DNA of 64,000 nt. It comes from Nanoarchaeota archaeon (GTDB taxonomy: Archaea > EX4484-52 > LFW-46). The translations under genes were made by a program, and so were the position numbers. The stretch covers positions 1-64,000 of the forward strand of contig JAHILE010000048.1 in assembly GCA_018897155.1 (NCBI GenBank), written 5' to 3'. The notes below the pieces were generated by a model. The model was not told where the DNA came from and made no database searches. It worked only from the letters and a program-made list of their open reading frames with translations. Every line of letters starts with the position of its first letter. Within the stretch, counting starts at the first letter, position 1. Of the stretch, positions 12,001-21,500 are shown piece after piece.

Positions 12001-12851
12001 TCAGGCCATGTAAAGACCCGCACATGATTGAACTTTACGCGAAATACGGCCTCAAGCCGGAGGATGCAAAGGCATTCAAAACAAATATAATAGTTGTCAA
12101 CAGCGCGAACAGCCTTACCGATGATGAAATAGACCTACGCAAATACATGAAACCCGGAGAAATCACAGTATTTATAATGAGCAAATTGCGCTCATCAGAA
12201 CTCGACGCGTTTGTCAGGCGCACTATCCAAAAAATATTCAGCATACAATGGCCTGAGGCAAATACGCTCAAAGTGCTTGTTGTCTACGACGAAATGCACA
12301 GGCTGCTTCCGAAGTACGGAGGCAAAGGCGGATATGTAGAACTTGAGAGAGGGTGCAGAGAATTCCGTAAATGGGGCATCGGCTTATTCTTGATATCACA
12401 AGTCCTCTCAGACTTCAAGGGTTCAATCAGGGCAAACATTGCAAACGAAATACAGCTGCGAACCAAGTACAATGGAGACATAAATCGTGTCAAGCAAAGA
12501 TACGGAACAGACTACGCGCTTCGGGTTGTCAAGCTAACAGTTGGCGCAGGGCTCCTGCAGAACCCGGAATTCAATGAAGGAAAGCCGTGGTTCATACAGT
12601 TCAGGCCGCTGCTTCACGACACAGGCAGGCTGAGCGAAGAAGAGCTTACCACATATACGAACATAAAGCAGAATATCTTGAATATGGAAACCAAGATAGC
12701 GGCGCTAAAATCGCGAGGTATCGACACATATGATATAGAGCTTGAACTGAATATGGCGCGCGACAAAACAAAACAGGGAATGTTTAAGATGGCGGAGACC
12801 TACATGGAATCAGTTAAAGCAAGGCTGAGTTCCATGGGTGGCGGAGCATAG
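1..12851 (+). CDS. Giant Ig-repeat surface protein fused to a cytoplasmic HerA/VirB4-like ATPase (5' partial)
   Basis: The frame is open to the left window edge. The first possible start (GTG at 6) has no signal peptide, so the true N-terminus lies outside; residue numbers below count from position 6. Residues ~1-3550 are Asn/Thr/Ser-rich, beta-type and dense in N-x-S/T sequons, as expected of a glycosylated archaeal ectodomain. A tandem array of ~332-residue units comes first, then single Ig-like and NEW3-like modules. A Cys motif of the C-G-N-x2-C...C-x3-D-C kind (nt ~10735-10800) precedes a poly-Gly linker (~3609-3640). One hydrophobic span (~3886-3906) followed by Arg/Lys places the rest in the cytoplasm. 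There, Walker A GGTGSGKS (3962-3969) and Walker B VLVVYDE (D4095-E4096) define a HerA/DUF87-type ATPase, ending in a helical hairpin. Known: HerA/VirB4/FtsK ATPases are hexameric motors for DNA or protein export. Inferred: an energised surface fibre or secretion device. The fusion looks real, because one frame runs unbroken. Confidence 0.85.
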   Translation, partial: WVNRGNYTLAGGKGNCSIVVWNFLPSDVNENVTYLFQIEDAETTNARNTTLFGGLNITKPAIELNYSFGNNSNVNRSAGFASLGVRAYDRDNKSFVNGINVSFWITTDGATYDAGNITQTNASGYANTTFNPVCAYSAGIQIWMAGIVDSRYANSNTTENYTTKIWGDLNANLMQPLNGQIFLRGSNITIRANITDDCGTLWNMDNTTMATKSTNAGTLYACSPIANESTGIYNCTFNTSSPTVMPARYYNATVFANKTYYNFANTTYANSFFIETSPVITASNVNPDGGGWGKTYTFFVNVTDEDYDGVEVTFYERALGGSWVSSGIKTCASPCINQTLNFTKSYLCSNYQSQPVREYTFNATDTKYISEIAKKNMTLTKDTILVEAIDNITTDGNISIYRPVGDYNLALRLFDNDKSAYVDIPYTLTKIWVTQSGPGTNYIDLEGAYLYTNETGHFNKTFNPGCTPKYSIGIHGWKGGVTDDSCYVNTNSSIYSLNITTAPLIAAIEQPNDAMFRRDIDNITLRGNVTDDCGLVNGSTTSLSAYNGQSYQNCTAGMINDEGAGWYNCTLTPVSPEWSVGQYGKYNTSMYASKQYYNISNITTMSPSFNLTDPPEIKDMTWTSSNPVTSGWGTRHTFTVKVKDDEAGYDTDTVYLWKWHTSTGWALINSTTVINNPLFTTVSFEQRFTCADIGTNYYKFNVSDRWGNTNETQNASFTIGKDAVFVQLIPASNVDREGPATTNLKVRVRDTDNDSVAFNWIPEGYSGKMFVTTNGSGSNVWTVANGSMYTDSGSYLSFDFNPECAPLYKVGAQDWRGGMDNDTCFVDTNSSSGTFTITGQLKEGIDLPPYGSVYAVGTNVTIRTNSTTDCSELVNDSAISIQLSSPLSVWENCSATINNEGNGYYNCSWNTEFHYGGYYNVQMNSSRTNYYFNTTTWNSQFYMNNTPPNVENFSVSPESEGWGSVYTYRAEIYDAQKDNITCALYVNTSESTGWVLKNSTTIETQPAQGRANCTLSVSNFACGEMGTDNSYKFQIYDGTNLLNTSVISGPNLTEDSVSISYFYGNNSVVNRSGTETTRFIVSALDTDRGSIPVLTGSNIKFWVTKNGAVYDAGTDIATNSSGYANYDFDPTCSPTKYDVGPEYWAAGIIDGCYVATNLSQNLTTTVIGSLINTIQIPDIGTEFLRGENITIKSNSVATIQSDCVPEGLDGVNNEIIFHNENGINNYSCVTGPGTEGYYECTRNTTDMKARWYNTTMRSWMQYYHNGTSLNASHFFVKTLPVLTNETAITNPGGWGETFYFKVNLTDEDLDNVTVNLYARDTAGGSWGGAKNSTIISAPINQTVVIYWNTVPYCAIGTWEYYFDATDTHNPLDIVSTTPKNFTIEQDDVQIALVSGDNSFAWRNGTYNTTFTLNITDTDRKNITIGDSSSRFWVTVNASNPGSFDAGKDTMSSGGLITYYFMQQLPDGGQKCDYSVGIQKWKGGTFNDVCYKDANSTAYSVIINSSLMPNITNLHDQGYLRGDKIPINVSVIDDCQTVENATVINSLVNPPNTYYCSKQDNWAWNESNGTYICIWDSTNKPYKWYNVTATVSKNYYVQSSTPGTDRFFLGTTPKLDFPSVNPTFGGWGENHQFSVRLTSLDLATNNVSLWKSLDNISWNVVNWQLVNTPVNQWVYFNERFTCNDYLTPPSGRNYYQIKSASVFGFSNETPILNFTLDYDNITIPTLGGNDSVRRLGTTTAFLQARIYDSDYGVYQNNTAGNIWITSDGNNFSSNQTCTTSNGYCNINYDPQCDISTGVQKWKLAVEDACYQKVNSTNATLTVMGQLYSNHVNPTTNAIINRNTTTPLNTTVINDCNGAITGATIYWYNSTPKQIAIGYNTTWKVPVTYAKGPETITTNATQQYYDNGTNSTQVYIYGWSKINYTSLSNSSSYLAGEYVESYCMVIDANTTAYLQNYNVSYYKNGSLQTSAMTNENGTALWNWSTASENFGWYNITCIISNDNAQYYTPSIPQIESNVRINRSTVLKSLSLSNSSIFRNDSYNPYKTNISVTIYDAVIGPADGANVTFYNSTELIGNCTTNPSGNCFITYNAPDNSTPGIYIIYINSTKTGLEPSITNQTNITVTGVLFINITQPANDSSWGKSTTLNVTSDIWNENGYIDNATVNWYIDTNYVASGQNASFSLSSQTPGSRKLTANATKSYYQQAASNISLRINGLADVNWWYPPDSSLQPYPVPFEIQCRVTDNTSASVIQGYDVNFWYWNGSSYIFNGTYATDNFGIAGTTWYPDSKGSITFMCNITENTTMYYSPNIKSATATIMVQDTNPPSITNTSILPNQSIEANLNSTAITANVTDDLNVSSVIARIVLPNSSVINRTMANISQNIYTVQYLPPIGGNYSVTIMAWDSPPESNLNATYAGNFTVWGKINMTSVQTDEAVINGITQSNGAQFVIEANATNLGPANAYNVTLTMSDSPPGVLSYNTTQYSCGNLSTGQNCSRAFLVTVPPATPPQIIYSKVTTSWRNPDLTLENVENITDVIISANPIIDIYEPSLINNTPHGMTTKAGTLTIISAGNWPVDNIAINTVGGNLATSCPGCNITISQPLWGTLPAGSNFTTDITVVVPFGQPPGNYWTSVLASSDAGVDWIIMNLTVPLNTSWTRNPATFGTILALVNSSDSVGNIVATHIGNQKIDFKLYESQNGSALVSFAPLAFTLNVLSSVNISLNYTIPISQTPGMYYYQLLIRNTSANPPEYITDMWLNVTDTPPTISNVIINPMGYEAGTEYTNITARITDNVAVASAWINATKPNGTEFIKYFDTNGPEVFTNYSENETGIHRIRICASDVMGLEGCTQEYNVSVMMNTTLLAETNITNSSIGGVLLASGVNVSFNFSIRNIGYSRALNANTTISVPENWSVTDSFFTAGNIIKDNAYSNTTMLQIAPDSMGTYYINFTSNWTNFDNTTDWSLTQIKIIVTSNPALDVIDDPLTMYVESGSSGNYTFVLNSTGNDIAQNIQINCTGGIACTAFNMSLNPQYIASLVKGNASNITINASIPVGYIPGVYNGVLNVSSDTSSIKANISVIVPANLTWRHSPTSIKMEVAAGTNGTFGIVTVSNIGNLPVVLQSLSTNTTLFTVNASTINLPVGTYSTVAVNYTAPLVSAIENYIAYFRTVNSTAVPQNQSTLLNITVQPIYLYIVSPTTASPKINVSSGNTVETTINLTYSLQPLYENVTWEINLTNEGSLVTVNTTYANYSNTTKLWTINFTAPAIMEGAAHTLIAKAFYSTKNISVEGIQKDAIVYVDSAAPLISLSAPTAANRNSIVPIYVNITDSGGVRNALLEITDPSSLLQSVNATLMGSSGNLYRFNYNYSNTSLLGTYRIVAKGYDLSGNMNTTNTTFDIYNPAYISGYLLDIESPNSTAPIPGNFRMYKNDTGTLLHSFATNNITGYYYQSAFVRMYDVLLDALNVSMKFKNFNMPSEGITDPVSLGNIPLSLIGSGPLKAVYVTSKMNAQYMNITFDYSPYIGVSANDVQVYYCGNWTNQIGCTGTWFRQNSSVDTLTRTVMLNTQASAGAYALSQFICGNKMCESIYGESNANCPKDCPIPEGQEIPPIIGGGSTSGGGGGGGGGGGTSGGGGSSGGGSAGVPVATIKPDNRTTTDNVPIEIKSTLLYITLAPGEREIHSIEIKNNLNEIINSKLTVEGLVWELIKIEKTDFDLGPKSTENVKIEAYALPSTRPGIYTGDIVAVTGNMTYRTPITIKIELKEEPLLDVILKMLSDIVRPGDDAQFLVTIKNMGETASVEDIIMNYVVKNLQDGTVLTTDKETLAVNQTLTYTKTIRIPNGTAEARYVIDANATYANGVKYAGSAATFDVSMQPWPVIILRRLFTSWLTYIILLIVIPGIYFGRRAYNAYKDKKARDARYIFPMDYAKLPQKGDKSLQVGKIAETDINSYLDIKNLTMHSIAAGGTGSGKSVTAMVTAEELLKRGIPVVVFDPTAQWSGFIRPCKDPHMIELYAKYGLKPEDAKAFKTNIIVVNSANSLTDDEIDLRKYMKPGEITVFIMSKLRSSELDAFVRRTIQKIFSIQWPEANTLKVLVVYDEMHRLLPKYGGKGGYVELERGCREFRKWGIGLFLISQVLSDFKGSIRANIANEIQLRTKYNGDINRVKQRYGTDYALRVVKLTVGAGLLQNPEFNEGKPWFIQFRPLLHDTGRLSEEELTTYTNIKQNILNMETKIAALKSRGIDTYDIELELNMARDKTKQGMFKMAETYMESVKARLSSMGGGA
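300..5470 (+). repeat. Tandem ~332-residue (about 1 kb) protein-level repeat units
   Basis: Five copies of a G-W-G turn followed by a beta-rich Ig-like stretch have their Trp codons at 876, 1896, 2886, 3882 and 4878. The spacings are 1020, 990, 996 and 996 nt. Each unit reads GWG module, then a module containing a 'FW(I/V)T..G..YDAG' type motif and 'W..G..D..C', then a module starting near 'LRG.NITI' with a 'DDC' motif. A partial unit precedes the first GWG. Similarity is clear in protein but weak in DNA, so the expansion is old. Confidence 0.8.
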
Positions 12852-12870
12852 AGTAAAAAGGGCGATAATA

Positions 12871-12910
12871 TCTTGAAAGCGTTTGCAAAAATGCGCTTTC
12901 AAGATTTTTA
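12871..12910 (+). terminator. Perfect 11-bp hairpin with T-run after the giant gene
   Basis: Arms at 12871-12881 and 12894-12904 (TCTTGAAAGCG and its exact complement) are followed by ATTTTTA. The hairpin lies between the giant gene and the coiled-coil gene. It could end transcription, limit read-through, or be a processing hairpin in a polycistron. Confidence 0.6.
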
Positions 12911-12951
12911 GCCCAGATAGAATGGCAAAAAATTAATGGAGATGGCTAAAA

Positions 12952-15534
12952 ATGGCGGAAAAAAAGAGCAAAAAGACAAACGAACTTGACGAGATGAGCC
13001 TCGACGAGCTGATAGAAAGATGCAAGCAGATAAAAGAGCTTCTTGCGAACCTTGAGAACCAGTACAGATCTGCGGAAATTACTGAACAAAGCTACAAGCA
13101 GACAAAGGACGCAAACACAAAAAAGCTCGGTGAAGTAAGAAAGCGCCTTGAAGACTGGGGAATTAAGGACGAAGATATTCCTGCGCCACTTTCCGCTGCG
13201 CAAAAGCCTGCCGCGAGCACTTCCGCCGCTCCAGCATCAGCACTTTCGCAGCCTCAAGCCTCCGCAACGCCAGCCGCTACAACACTATCGTCAGCAGCCC
13301 AAAAACCCGCACCGGTTCCGCCGCCGGTACAAGCGCCGGTTTTTACTCCGCCGATAGAAACACAAGAAACAAACGAATCTGCCCAAGAAACGCCGGTTGC
13401 CCCGCCAGCACCGAGCACTCCAATATCATTCACGCAAAAACTGAAACAACAATTTATGCCGTCTTCCCAAAGGTCGCCGGAAGATCCCGCATATATTTCG
13501 CAGACTGTGCAGCTTGAGCTCCAAAAATTCCAGGAAAAATTCAATGTGGATCTTGAGCGCATAAAGGCATCAATCGATGCTATTAAAGAGACACGCGCAT
13601 CATCTGAAGAAAGAATACATATGCTGACTGAAGGAATTGCCGAACTCAGGTCAAACGTATTTCAGCGCGAGGCAAATTTAAAAGAGCAGGAAATGAAGCT
13701 TACTAAACTGAAGGAAATGGTTGATGACGTCGAGCCGCAAAAAATAAGCAAAGAATTCTCAAAACGCGACAAGACATCTTCGGACATTGAAGTCCGGCTT
13801 GAAAAGCTGGAAGTAAAAACAAACGACCTCATAAAGACAGTTAATGAAATAAATGCTTTGCTCAAAAGCATTGGAGGGCTTGAAAATGTGGCAGATGTAA
13901 ACCATGAAGTTACGAAAAAATTCGAAGAGATACGCGAAATAAACACCGCCACAGAAAGGCTGTCTTCAAAAGTCGAAAAGATATTCATAGATATAAACAA
14001 GCGGCTTGAAAAATTCAACATATACGAAGCCAGGCAGGACAATATAAGCGAAATTGTCAACGACATGATACGAAACTTCGACGCACTTTCGCTGAAGTTT
14101 GAATCCTATGCGGAAAAAAAGGATCTGACCACTACCAAAGAAGACATCACAGACATCCAAAAAAAAATGGAAGAGCTGAAAAAGACGCTGAAAAGGGTAG
14201 TGCCATTTGCAGAGGCGCAAGTTCCGGAAGAAATCCAGGCGCTTCAGACTGAGCGGGAAGATATCGAATCGCTTCTTTCCTCAATAGAATACGAACATGA
14301 AAAAAAGCAAATCACCGACGATGAATACGCATCAATAAGGGAAAAGAATGGCGTACGGCTCAAAGAAATAAAGCAGAAAATCGCAAACGCTGTGAAAAAA
14401 ATCGCGCCTGCCGATGAAGAAAAGGATGCTGCGTCAAATACGAAAAATCAGAACCCATCATTGGTTGATGCGATGTCAAAAGACATGGACGCAATCAAAA
14501 CTGCGGCAAAAAAGAATGCTGAAGAATCCAAAAAGAAAGATGAAGCTGCCAAAAAAGAAGCTGAAGAAGCAGCTGAAACCGAAAATGAAAAAAATGTTGA
14601 AGAAACAACTGATGAAGAAAATGATGAGTCCGACAAAGAAAACGAAGCTGAAAGCCCTGACGCAAAAGAGAAAAAAGAAACGCAGGGAAAAAAGCATTCA
14701 AATGCAAAATCGGCTAATCCAAAAAGTTATGAAAATGCACCTGAAAAAACAGAGATAATTAATGAAGCGGGAAAAGAACCGCTGCCGGAAATAAAAAAAG
14801 AAATGATGGAACAAACAGTTGCAGAAGAAAATAAAGATGAAACGTTTGCGCAACATGTGCCCGTTCCCGCCGCCGATACAAAACATAAAGAAAAATGGCG
14901 CGCCAAATCCAAAAAGGCGAAACATAACAAACAGAAAATAGTTCGAAAGGCACGCGAAACAAAAGAGAAAAATGAACAAGTGGAGCGCGCAACGCGAATG
15001 TTTTTGCGCGCAAATGAAATTGAGCGTCCGAATGCTGTTCGCGCAAAAAAAGCAGCTTTAAAAAAGAAACTAAAGAAAAAAGTGGCGCCATCAAAACAAA
15101 ACAAAATGCATGCAAAAAGACATGCACATCATGCAGCCAAATCTACCGCGAAAAAAACAATAGCATCTTCGCGTGCAGTGAGGCTCGAAAATCGCGCAAT
15201 TGCAAAAGAGAAAATAAAAACAGCCACAAATAACGCAGCCCAAACATCAAGAAAATCTCTTCGCTCATCCCACGGCCTGTTTGTTCCTGCAAAAGAGATT
15301 ACAGATATAAAAAGTGTTATATCAGCCGGCGCGCAGAATGCGCAAACGCCAAAAAAACAGGATATTTCGCCGCAGAAAAATGCCGAAGCTGCAAAAGAAA
15401 TAGCAAACGCGCCGGCAAAAAAAGGCGAAAATGAAACAAATCCACTGCTTGCAGAACTCACTGAATCGCTGAAGCAAGGGCTTATTTCAAAAGAGACTTA
15501 CGAAAATACAAAGAAGCTGCTAATGATGGGTTAG
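12952..15534 (+). CDS. Large charged coiled-coil protein with SHOCT-like hairpins at both ends
   Basis: This is an 860-aa protein without signal peptide or membrane span, so it is probably cytoplasmic. A GGAG ribosome site lies ~10 nt before the ATG. Residues ~12-65 form a Leu/Glu/Lys helical hairpin with an 'aeITeqsY' turn. A Pro/Ala-rich linker (~80-160) follows, then a long coiled coil (~180-420) and a second hairpin (~425-480, 'kqITddeY'). After that comes a very Lys/Glu/Ala-rich disordered stretch (~490-810), and the last ~30 residues form a third hairpin ('qGLISketY'). The turns resemble SHOCT domains, short oligomerisation modules. The gene sits between two surface-protein genes whose cytoplasmic tails carry similar hairpins. 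Inferred role: an intracellular scaffold or adaptor linking them. The sequence shows no enzyme motif. Confidence 0.75.
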   Translation: MAEKKSKKTNELDEMSLDELIERCKQIKELLANLENQYRSAEITEQSYKQTKDANTKKLGEVRKRLEDWGIKDEDIPAPLSAAQKPAASTSAAPASALSQPQASATPAATTLSSAAQKPAPVPPPVQAPVFTPPIETQETNESAQETPVAPPAPSTPISFTQKLKQQFMPSSQRSPEDPAYISQTVQLELQKFQEKFNVDLERIKASIDAIKETRASSEERIHMLTEGIAELRSNVFQREANLKEQEMKLTKLKEMVDDVEPQKISKEFSKRDKTSSDIEVRLEKLEVKTNDLIKTVNEINALLKSIGGLENVADVNHEVTKKFEEIREINTATERLSSKVEKIFIDINKRLEKFNIYEARQDNISEIVNDMIRNFDALSLKFESYAEKKDLTTTKEDITDIQKKMEELKKTLKRVVPFAEAQVPEEIQALQTEREDIESLLSSIEYEHEKKQITDDEYASIREKNGVRLKEIKQKIANAVKKIAPADEEKDAASNTKNQNPSLVDAMSKDMDAIKTAAKKNAEESKKKDEAAKKEAEEAAETENEKNVEETTDEENDESDKENEAESPDAKEKKETQGKKHSNAKSANPKSYENAPEKTEIINEAGKEPLPEIKKEMMEQTVAEENKDETFAQHVPVPAADTKHKEKWRAKSKKAKHNKQKIVRKARETKEKNEQVERATRMFLRANEIERPNAVRAKKAALKKKLKKKVAPSKQNKMHAKRHAHHAAKSTAKKTIASSRAVRLENRAIAKEKIKTATNNAAQTSRKSLRSSHGLFVPAKEITDIKSVISAGAQNAQTPKKQDISPQKNAEAAKEIANAPAKKGENETNPLLAELTESLKQGLISKETYENTKKLLMMG

Positions 15535-15551
15535 ATACAAGATACAATTCA

Positions 15552-18500
15552 ATGGGATTCAAAATGAAACAAAGAGTTATTTTGTTTGCAATGATTGCAG
15601 CGATAGCTCTGCTTTTATCACCTCTACTTGTCAATATTGCCAATGCGCCGACAGACCCTTACTGGTTCGATACGTCGTGGCATTTCAGGATTGCGCTGGC
15701 AATCAACAATACAGATTATGCGCGAGATAACTGGCCGATTGAACATGATATGAATTTCACCGCATTGATAACACAAACTGGAAAAAGCGGCACTTTCGAT
15801 TACAATTCCATACGCATTTACGCGCATAACTCAACCGGCGGCGTAATGCACCCGATGAAATACCAGTTCGACAACGCGTCGGACTCAAGTGCAGCATCAA
15901 ATGCCGCAGGAACTCTTGTATTCCTCTTGAATGGCACAACAGCGGCAAATGAAATCCGGTATTTCTACGTTTATTTCGACACAATTGAAAATGGCGCGAA
16001 AAGCCCGCCGTCATTTTCCACAAACCTCAACTATTCATGGGATGGCAAAGAAGCGCATGTGAATAACAGCATGCTGCGATGGAAAATAGATACGATGCGA
16101 AATGAAAATACTTCTGGATTATATGATGCAAAAGGAAACTCAGCAACCATATTTACGCAGGCAACTTCAAACAGAACAATCGAATACATACAATATTCAA
16201 ACGGAACAAATAATTTTTCTTTTGATTTTAGGAACAATGCGACGTTTATTTCAGGACCTATAATGCTGAGGCTCGAACAAGCCGGAAATGAAATGCTTTG
16301 GAACAACCCCGACGCAATAACTGGAGCCGGATGGATGAAAAAGACGTACGTATTTTATGAAAATACAAAATGGCTTAAGATAATTCAAAACTTCACAAAT
16401 ATCGGCGGCTCTTCCATAACAAGAAACTCAACAAACGGAGGCGCGCTTTCCGTGAATGAACTCATAGACAACAGCTTACTACCGCCTTTTGGAAACGAAA
16501 GCAATCCGATGTCCAGATACGGCGCTTCTGACGGCAGCAGAGGTGTCGGAATAATAAATGTGAATTCCAGCAGCAACGCGAATTACTCCGCAGTTTACGA
16601 TGCGGCTCTTGACAGGATAGGGATTAATCTTAACAGCACAACACTGGCTCCGCAGGAATCCATAATACAAACAACAGTAATGCAATTCGATGATGTCCAG
16701 TACAGCGATGACCAAAACCTTCTTCCGTTAAGAAACCAGCTGCTTTACCCTCCAATAATTACGCAAGACAATCCGCAATACATAACATTTATGCTGGAAT
16801 CAAAAACAAACTACACCATCCACAACAGAAACGAAAGCGTGCTGATTACTGGAAATACTACATTCGATCCGTACAACATCAGTTCATCAATGAATGCCAC
16901 TCTTGATATGGGAACGGCGGATTCTGCGGACGATATAACAATAGTTTTGTATGACGACGGAAGTGCTGAACATGGCGATGCAACTGCATCAGACACTATA
17001 TTCTCCAACTACTTCAACTTATCCGAGGATAGCGTATTTGGAACATGGAATATCACCATAAACGCGTATGATATTTCAGACATTCTTCTGAACCAAAGCA
17101 TCACAGCATTCAATGTAACAAATGAATACAGTACAAGCATAAATATAAGCAATCCTGACGGGTTTGTCGACCGCATAATAAACACTACACTAAATGTGAA
17201 AAATAAAAGATACGACACGTTTATTCCGGGCGCAACGCTTAACTGCAGCTACAGCGGCTCCGGCGAGCTGACAAATATAACAGACTACGGCAATGGCACA
17301 TACCTCTTGAATTTTACAGCCCCTTCAATAACCGGCTCATATCTTCTTAATTGCAGCGCGATAAAATTCAACAACACTGGATGGGCCGCCCAATGGTTCT
17401 ATACTGAAACCAGCGAGACAATGCTATTACTGAACATAACTCCGGAAAACCACACAACAAGCAATATAACGCGAGCAACAGGCAATTCATTTATAATTAA
17501 TCTTAATGCCACAGACATTGGAGGCGCAAATGCAAAATATACGAATATGACTCTTTCGCTGCCTCAAAACATCACTGCAAATGCAACAAACGCAAGCTGC
17601 GGAACTGTAATAATGGGAACCTCTTGCCTGAGGGATTTCAATATAACAATAGCCAACGGAACCTCGCCCGGAAACTATACACTAAATACAAGCGTGGTGT
17701 GGGAGAACCCGGACACTTCAAAAAATACAACAAATTCATCAGTTACCATATACGTCTTATCAAATCCTCAAATTAATATAACTCCAGCAAATATTTCCGG
17801 TAACGCTCCTGACGGGAAAACGGTTACCATAGGAACATTTACGGTATGGTCTATAGGAAATGACAACATCACAAACACTACGTTTAATGTGACCGGAATT
17901 CCGGACTTTTCAGTGTCTTTCAGCCCGCAAAACATATCCGGCCTTGCAGCCGGAAGCTCACAGCCGGTTTCAGTAAACGTGACTGTTCCATCAGATTATG
18001 CGCCGGGAAACTATACTGGAACAATAAATGCCAGCACAATAAACGATGGATGGAAAACAATAGAGCTTAATGTAGCCGTGCCTTCAACAACAAACCTATC
18101 GATAAACATAACGCCTCAAAACTACACATCCCGAAACATATCTTATTCAAACAGCGAATCATTCAACATAACTATCAATACTAGTAACACGGGCGTAACC
18201 GGCGCAAAAGACGTAAACATAAGCCTATCGCTTCCGCAAAATCTCAGCGCAAATTCGACAATTGAAAACTGCGGCAACATCAGCACAAATTCATTCTGCA
18301 TAAATCAATTCAACATAACAATAAGCAATCAAACAGCTCCGGGAAATTATACATTCAACATAACGGCAACATGGAAAAATCCCGATTTGTCGATAAATTC
18401 AACAACCACCAATATGACCGTTGCTGTGCTATCCAATCCACTATTAAATGTTTCAGAAGGCGGCATATCAACAATACTCTTTGACAATACGACAGCATAT

Positions 18501-21500
18501 GCGGGCAATTTCACAACATACTCGCTTGGAAATGACAACCTGACAAACATCACGTTCAATGTTACCGGACTCTCGAACTTTACATTCACCTTTTTGCCGG
18601 CAAACATCTCAACTTTAGGAGTAAACAGCTCACAGCTTGTCTCTGTAAATGTTTCTGTTCCGTTCGCATATTCTCCAGGTAACTATACCGGAACAATAAA
18701 TATGAGTTCGATTAATGACGGCTGGAAGGTTATTGAAATAAATGTAAGTGTCCTTATAAGACGCGAATGGAGCATTTCTCCGACACATTGCGAAAGGGCG
18801 GAAAATCCCGACACCGGAACAGTATGCTCTGTAGCCGTATCCAACACAGGAAACGCACCCATAAACTTTACTGTCAATCCTTCCGGAATAAATTATACTT
18901 CGGCAAATGAAACCAATTTCACAGTGGCTAAGAATTCAACACACTCGCTCGTATTTCTTTATAATGTCTCAAACATCACAAAGGATTTTTTCTATTCCTT
19001 TTATACCATTAACGCCACAGACGCGGATGCATCTCCGCAGTATAGCAACTTCAACATAACCTTAATACCCTATGTTATACCGTTGTTTTCAGTGAACGTC
19101 CTGCCGAACGAAACCGAGCAGAGAAAAAATGTCGAGATAATGGTAAATGTTACCGACCGCTCCACAACCGGAATAAACTGGACTCAAATGAATATAACGC
19201 TTCCAAACGGCACGCTTGAAACGCATAACCTGACGCGTATAGACGTAAACGGAACTTTCAGCCAATGGTATTTTAATTATTCAGGAATTATGAATATCTC
19301 CAATCTGACAAACATGAGCGGCAATTTATCAAACATCACATTAAATTACACGGGAAGCACAGCATTGCGCGGCACCTATAATATATCCATCACATCACAG
19401 GATAATACTGGAGTTGCTGGAGATGTAAATGGAAGCTTCAAAATACATGCAAAAATGCTTATTGGATTCCTTCCGGGATCAACAAAATATTATCAGGGCT
19501 CAACAGGTTCTCTTTATTATGCTGCAACTGATTCTGAGGATAATGCGCTTAGCGGAGCAAATGTAACTATAAAGATAAAAGACTCTTCAGGAAACTTGAC
19601 TTATCTCCAAACATTCTCAACAGGATCAAGCGGACAAATACTTCCAACCCCGACATTCCTTTTGCCAAATGATGCTAAAGTCGGGCAATACAACATTTCT
19701 GCATACACAACATATTATGATGCGATTGCAGACAAAATATTAAATGCAACTAACAATGCATCATTCAGCCTGCAATCCGGTTCATCTGGCGGTGGAGGCG
19801 GACTTGCCGCATATGTGGACACTGCTGTTGTCTGGTACCCTGACAATGTGATGCGCTTTGAAATGTGGTTCTCATATGCAGGAAATGTGACTGATCCAGA
19901 CAATATGACTTTGTTTGTGTATGATCCTGCGAGCAACCTGTATTTTAACATAAGCCTTACAAACGCAAACAGATCATCCGCAGGATTGTATAATTACAGG
20001 TATGCTATGCCGATTAATACTGCTTCAGGATATTACTTCGCCATCCTCACAGCATCAAAAGAAGGCTTTGTAAGCCAGATGGTAAAGCCTTTCAGAGTTG
20101 CAAAAGGCGGCCCCTATGACGTAAAGCTGACAGTATTGCCGCCTCTTGAAGTGTCGCGGCAAGACTACCTTAGCTTTGAAGTGCTTGTGGAAAACATGGG
20201 AGAAGTCACGCAGGACGTTTATATCGATTATTGGACGTCCTATGAAAACAATACATATTATTATAGTGGAGAAGCCATACTGACGCCCGTGGGCGTGAAT
20301 ATAACAATAATAAGAACGGCATACATCTTTTCCAATCAGCCTCTTGGGATGAACACGCTAAACTTAAAAGTGACATACGACAGCGTACAGGCACCGATAC
20401 TTTTGAGCGCCAATTTTGAAGTAGTTGATGATTATATAAACATACCTCCTCCTCCGCCACAACCGCCTCCGCCAGACTATGACTATGAAAGTGGAGGGGG
20501 TGGTGGGGGAGTTATTGAAAGAATAATTTATTTGCCGCCTGAAGAACTTCCGGAAACCGATGCGGCTGGAATTGGCAAAAGATCAAGCATAGAAATAGAG
20601 AGCTATAACAAAGAAATAAACATAGTGCGAGGATGGACATCGCTTGAAAGCGTAAAAGTGAAAAATACAGGCAACACAACACTGAAAAACATAACGCTTT
20701 TGTTATCCGGAATACCTTCTTCATGGTTCAAAATAACTCCAAAATATTATGAAAGCCTAACTTCCGGAAACAGCACAATATTTTTGATAGAATTCAAAAT
20801 ACCAAATAATGCCGAGTCTGGAACATACAACATCGTTTTCACAGCATCATCTATTGAAAGAACAACTGAAAAAGTCGGCCGCCTGATAATTTTCACATCG
20901 ATTGAAGAACTCGTAAATCAAGAGATTATAAACCTTAAAATAGATGTAGAAAAGCTTGAGGAAGACACAGACTATTCCGAACGGCTTGGAAGAAATATTT
21001 CGCAAATCCGGGATATTATAGCATCTGCGCGAGCCCAAATAAAACTAGCTGAAGACAATGCAAAAAAGAAGGTATTTGATGACGCGCTCCTTAACACGCA
21101 AACAGCGTCAGGCCTGATAAAGCGCGGAAAACGCCTGCTTGAGTCCCTTGTAACCGAAGAGCCATCAGTCTCGCAGAAACCAACACGAAATGTCTGGCTT
21201 ATGGGGCTTGAAGCGCTTTTAATAATTATTTTAATAGCTGCAATAGCGCTATGGACGATACGGTCGCGCGGGAAGCTCAAATGGGAAAACATAAAGGCAT
21301 ACCTCAAGAAGAAAACCGAAAAGAGCGCGACAAATGAAGAATTGAAGAAAGAGCTTGTTGCAGAAAAGGAAAAAATAGCCCGAATGACAAAACTCCTTGA
21401 AAGCGAGCTTAAAGAAGGCATAATAACGCAGAACGCATATAATGAGCTGAAGAAGAGAAATGATGAAAAGCGAGCTAAGATAGAGCAGCAAATCAAAAAG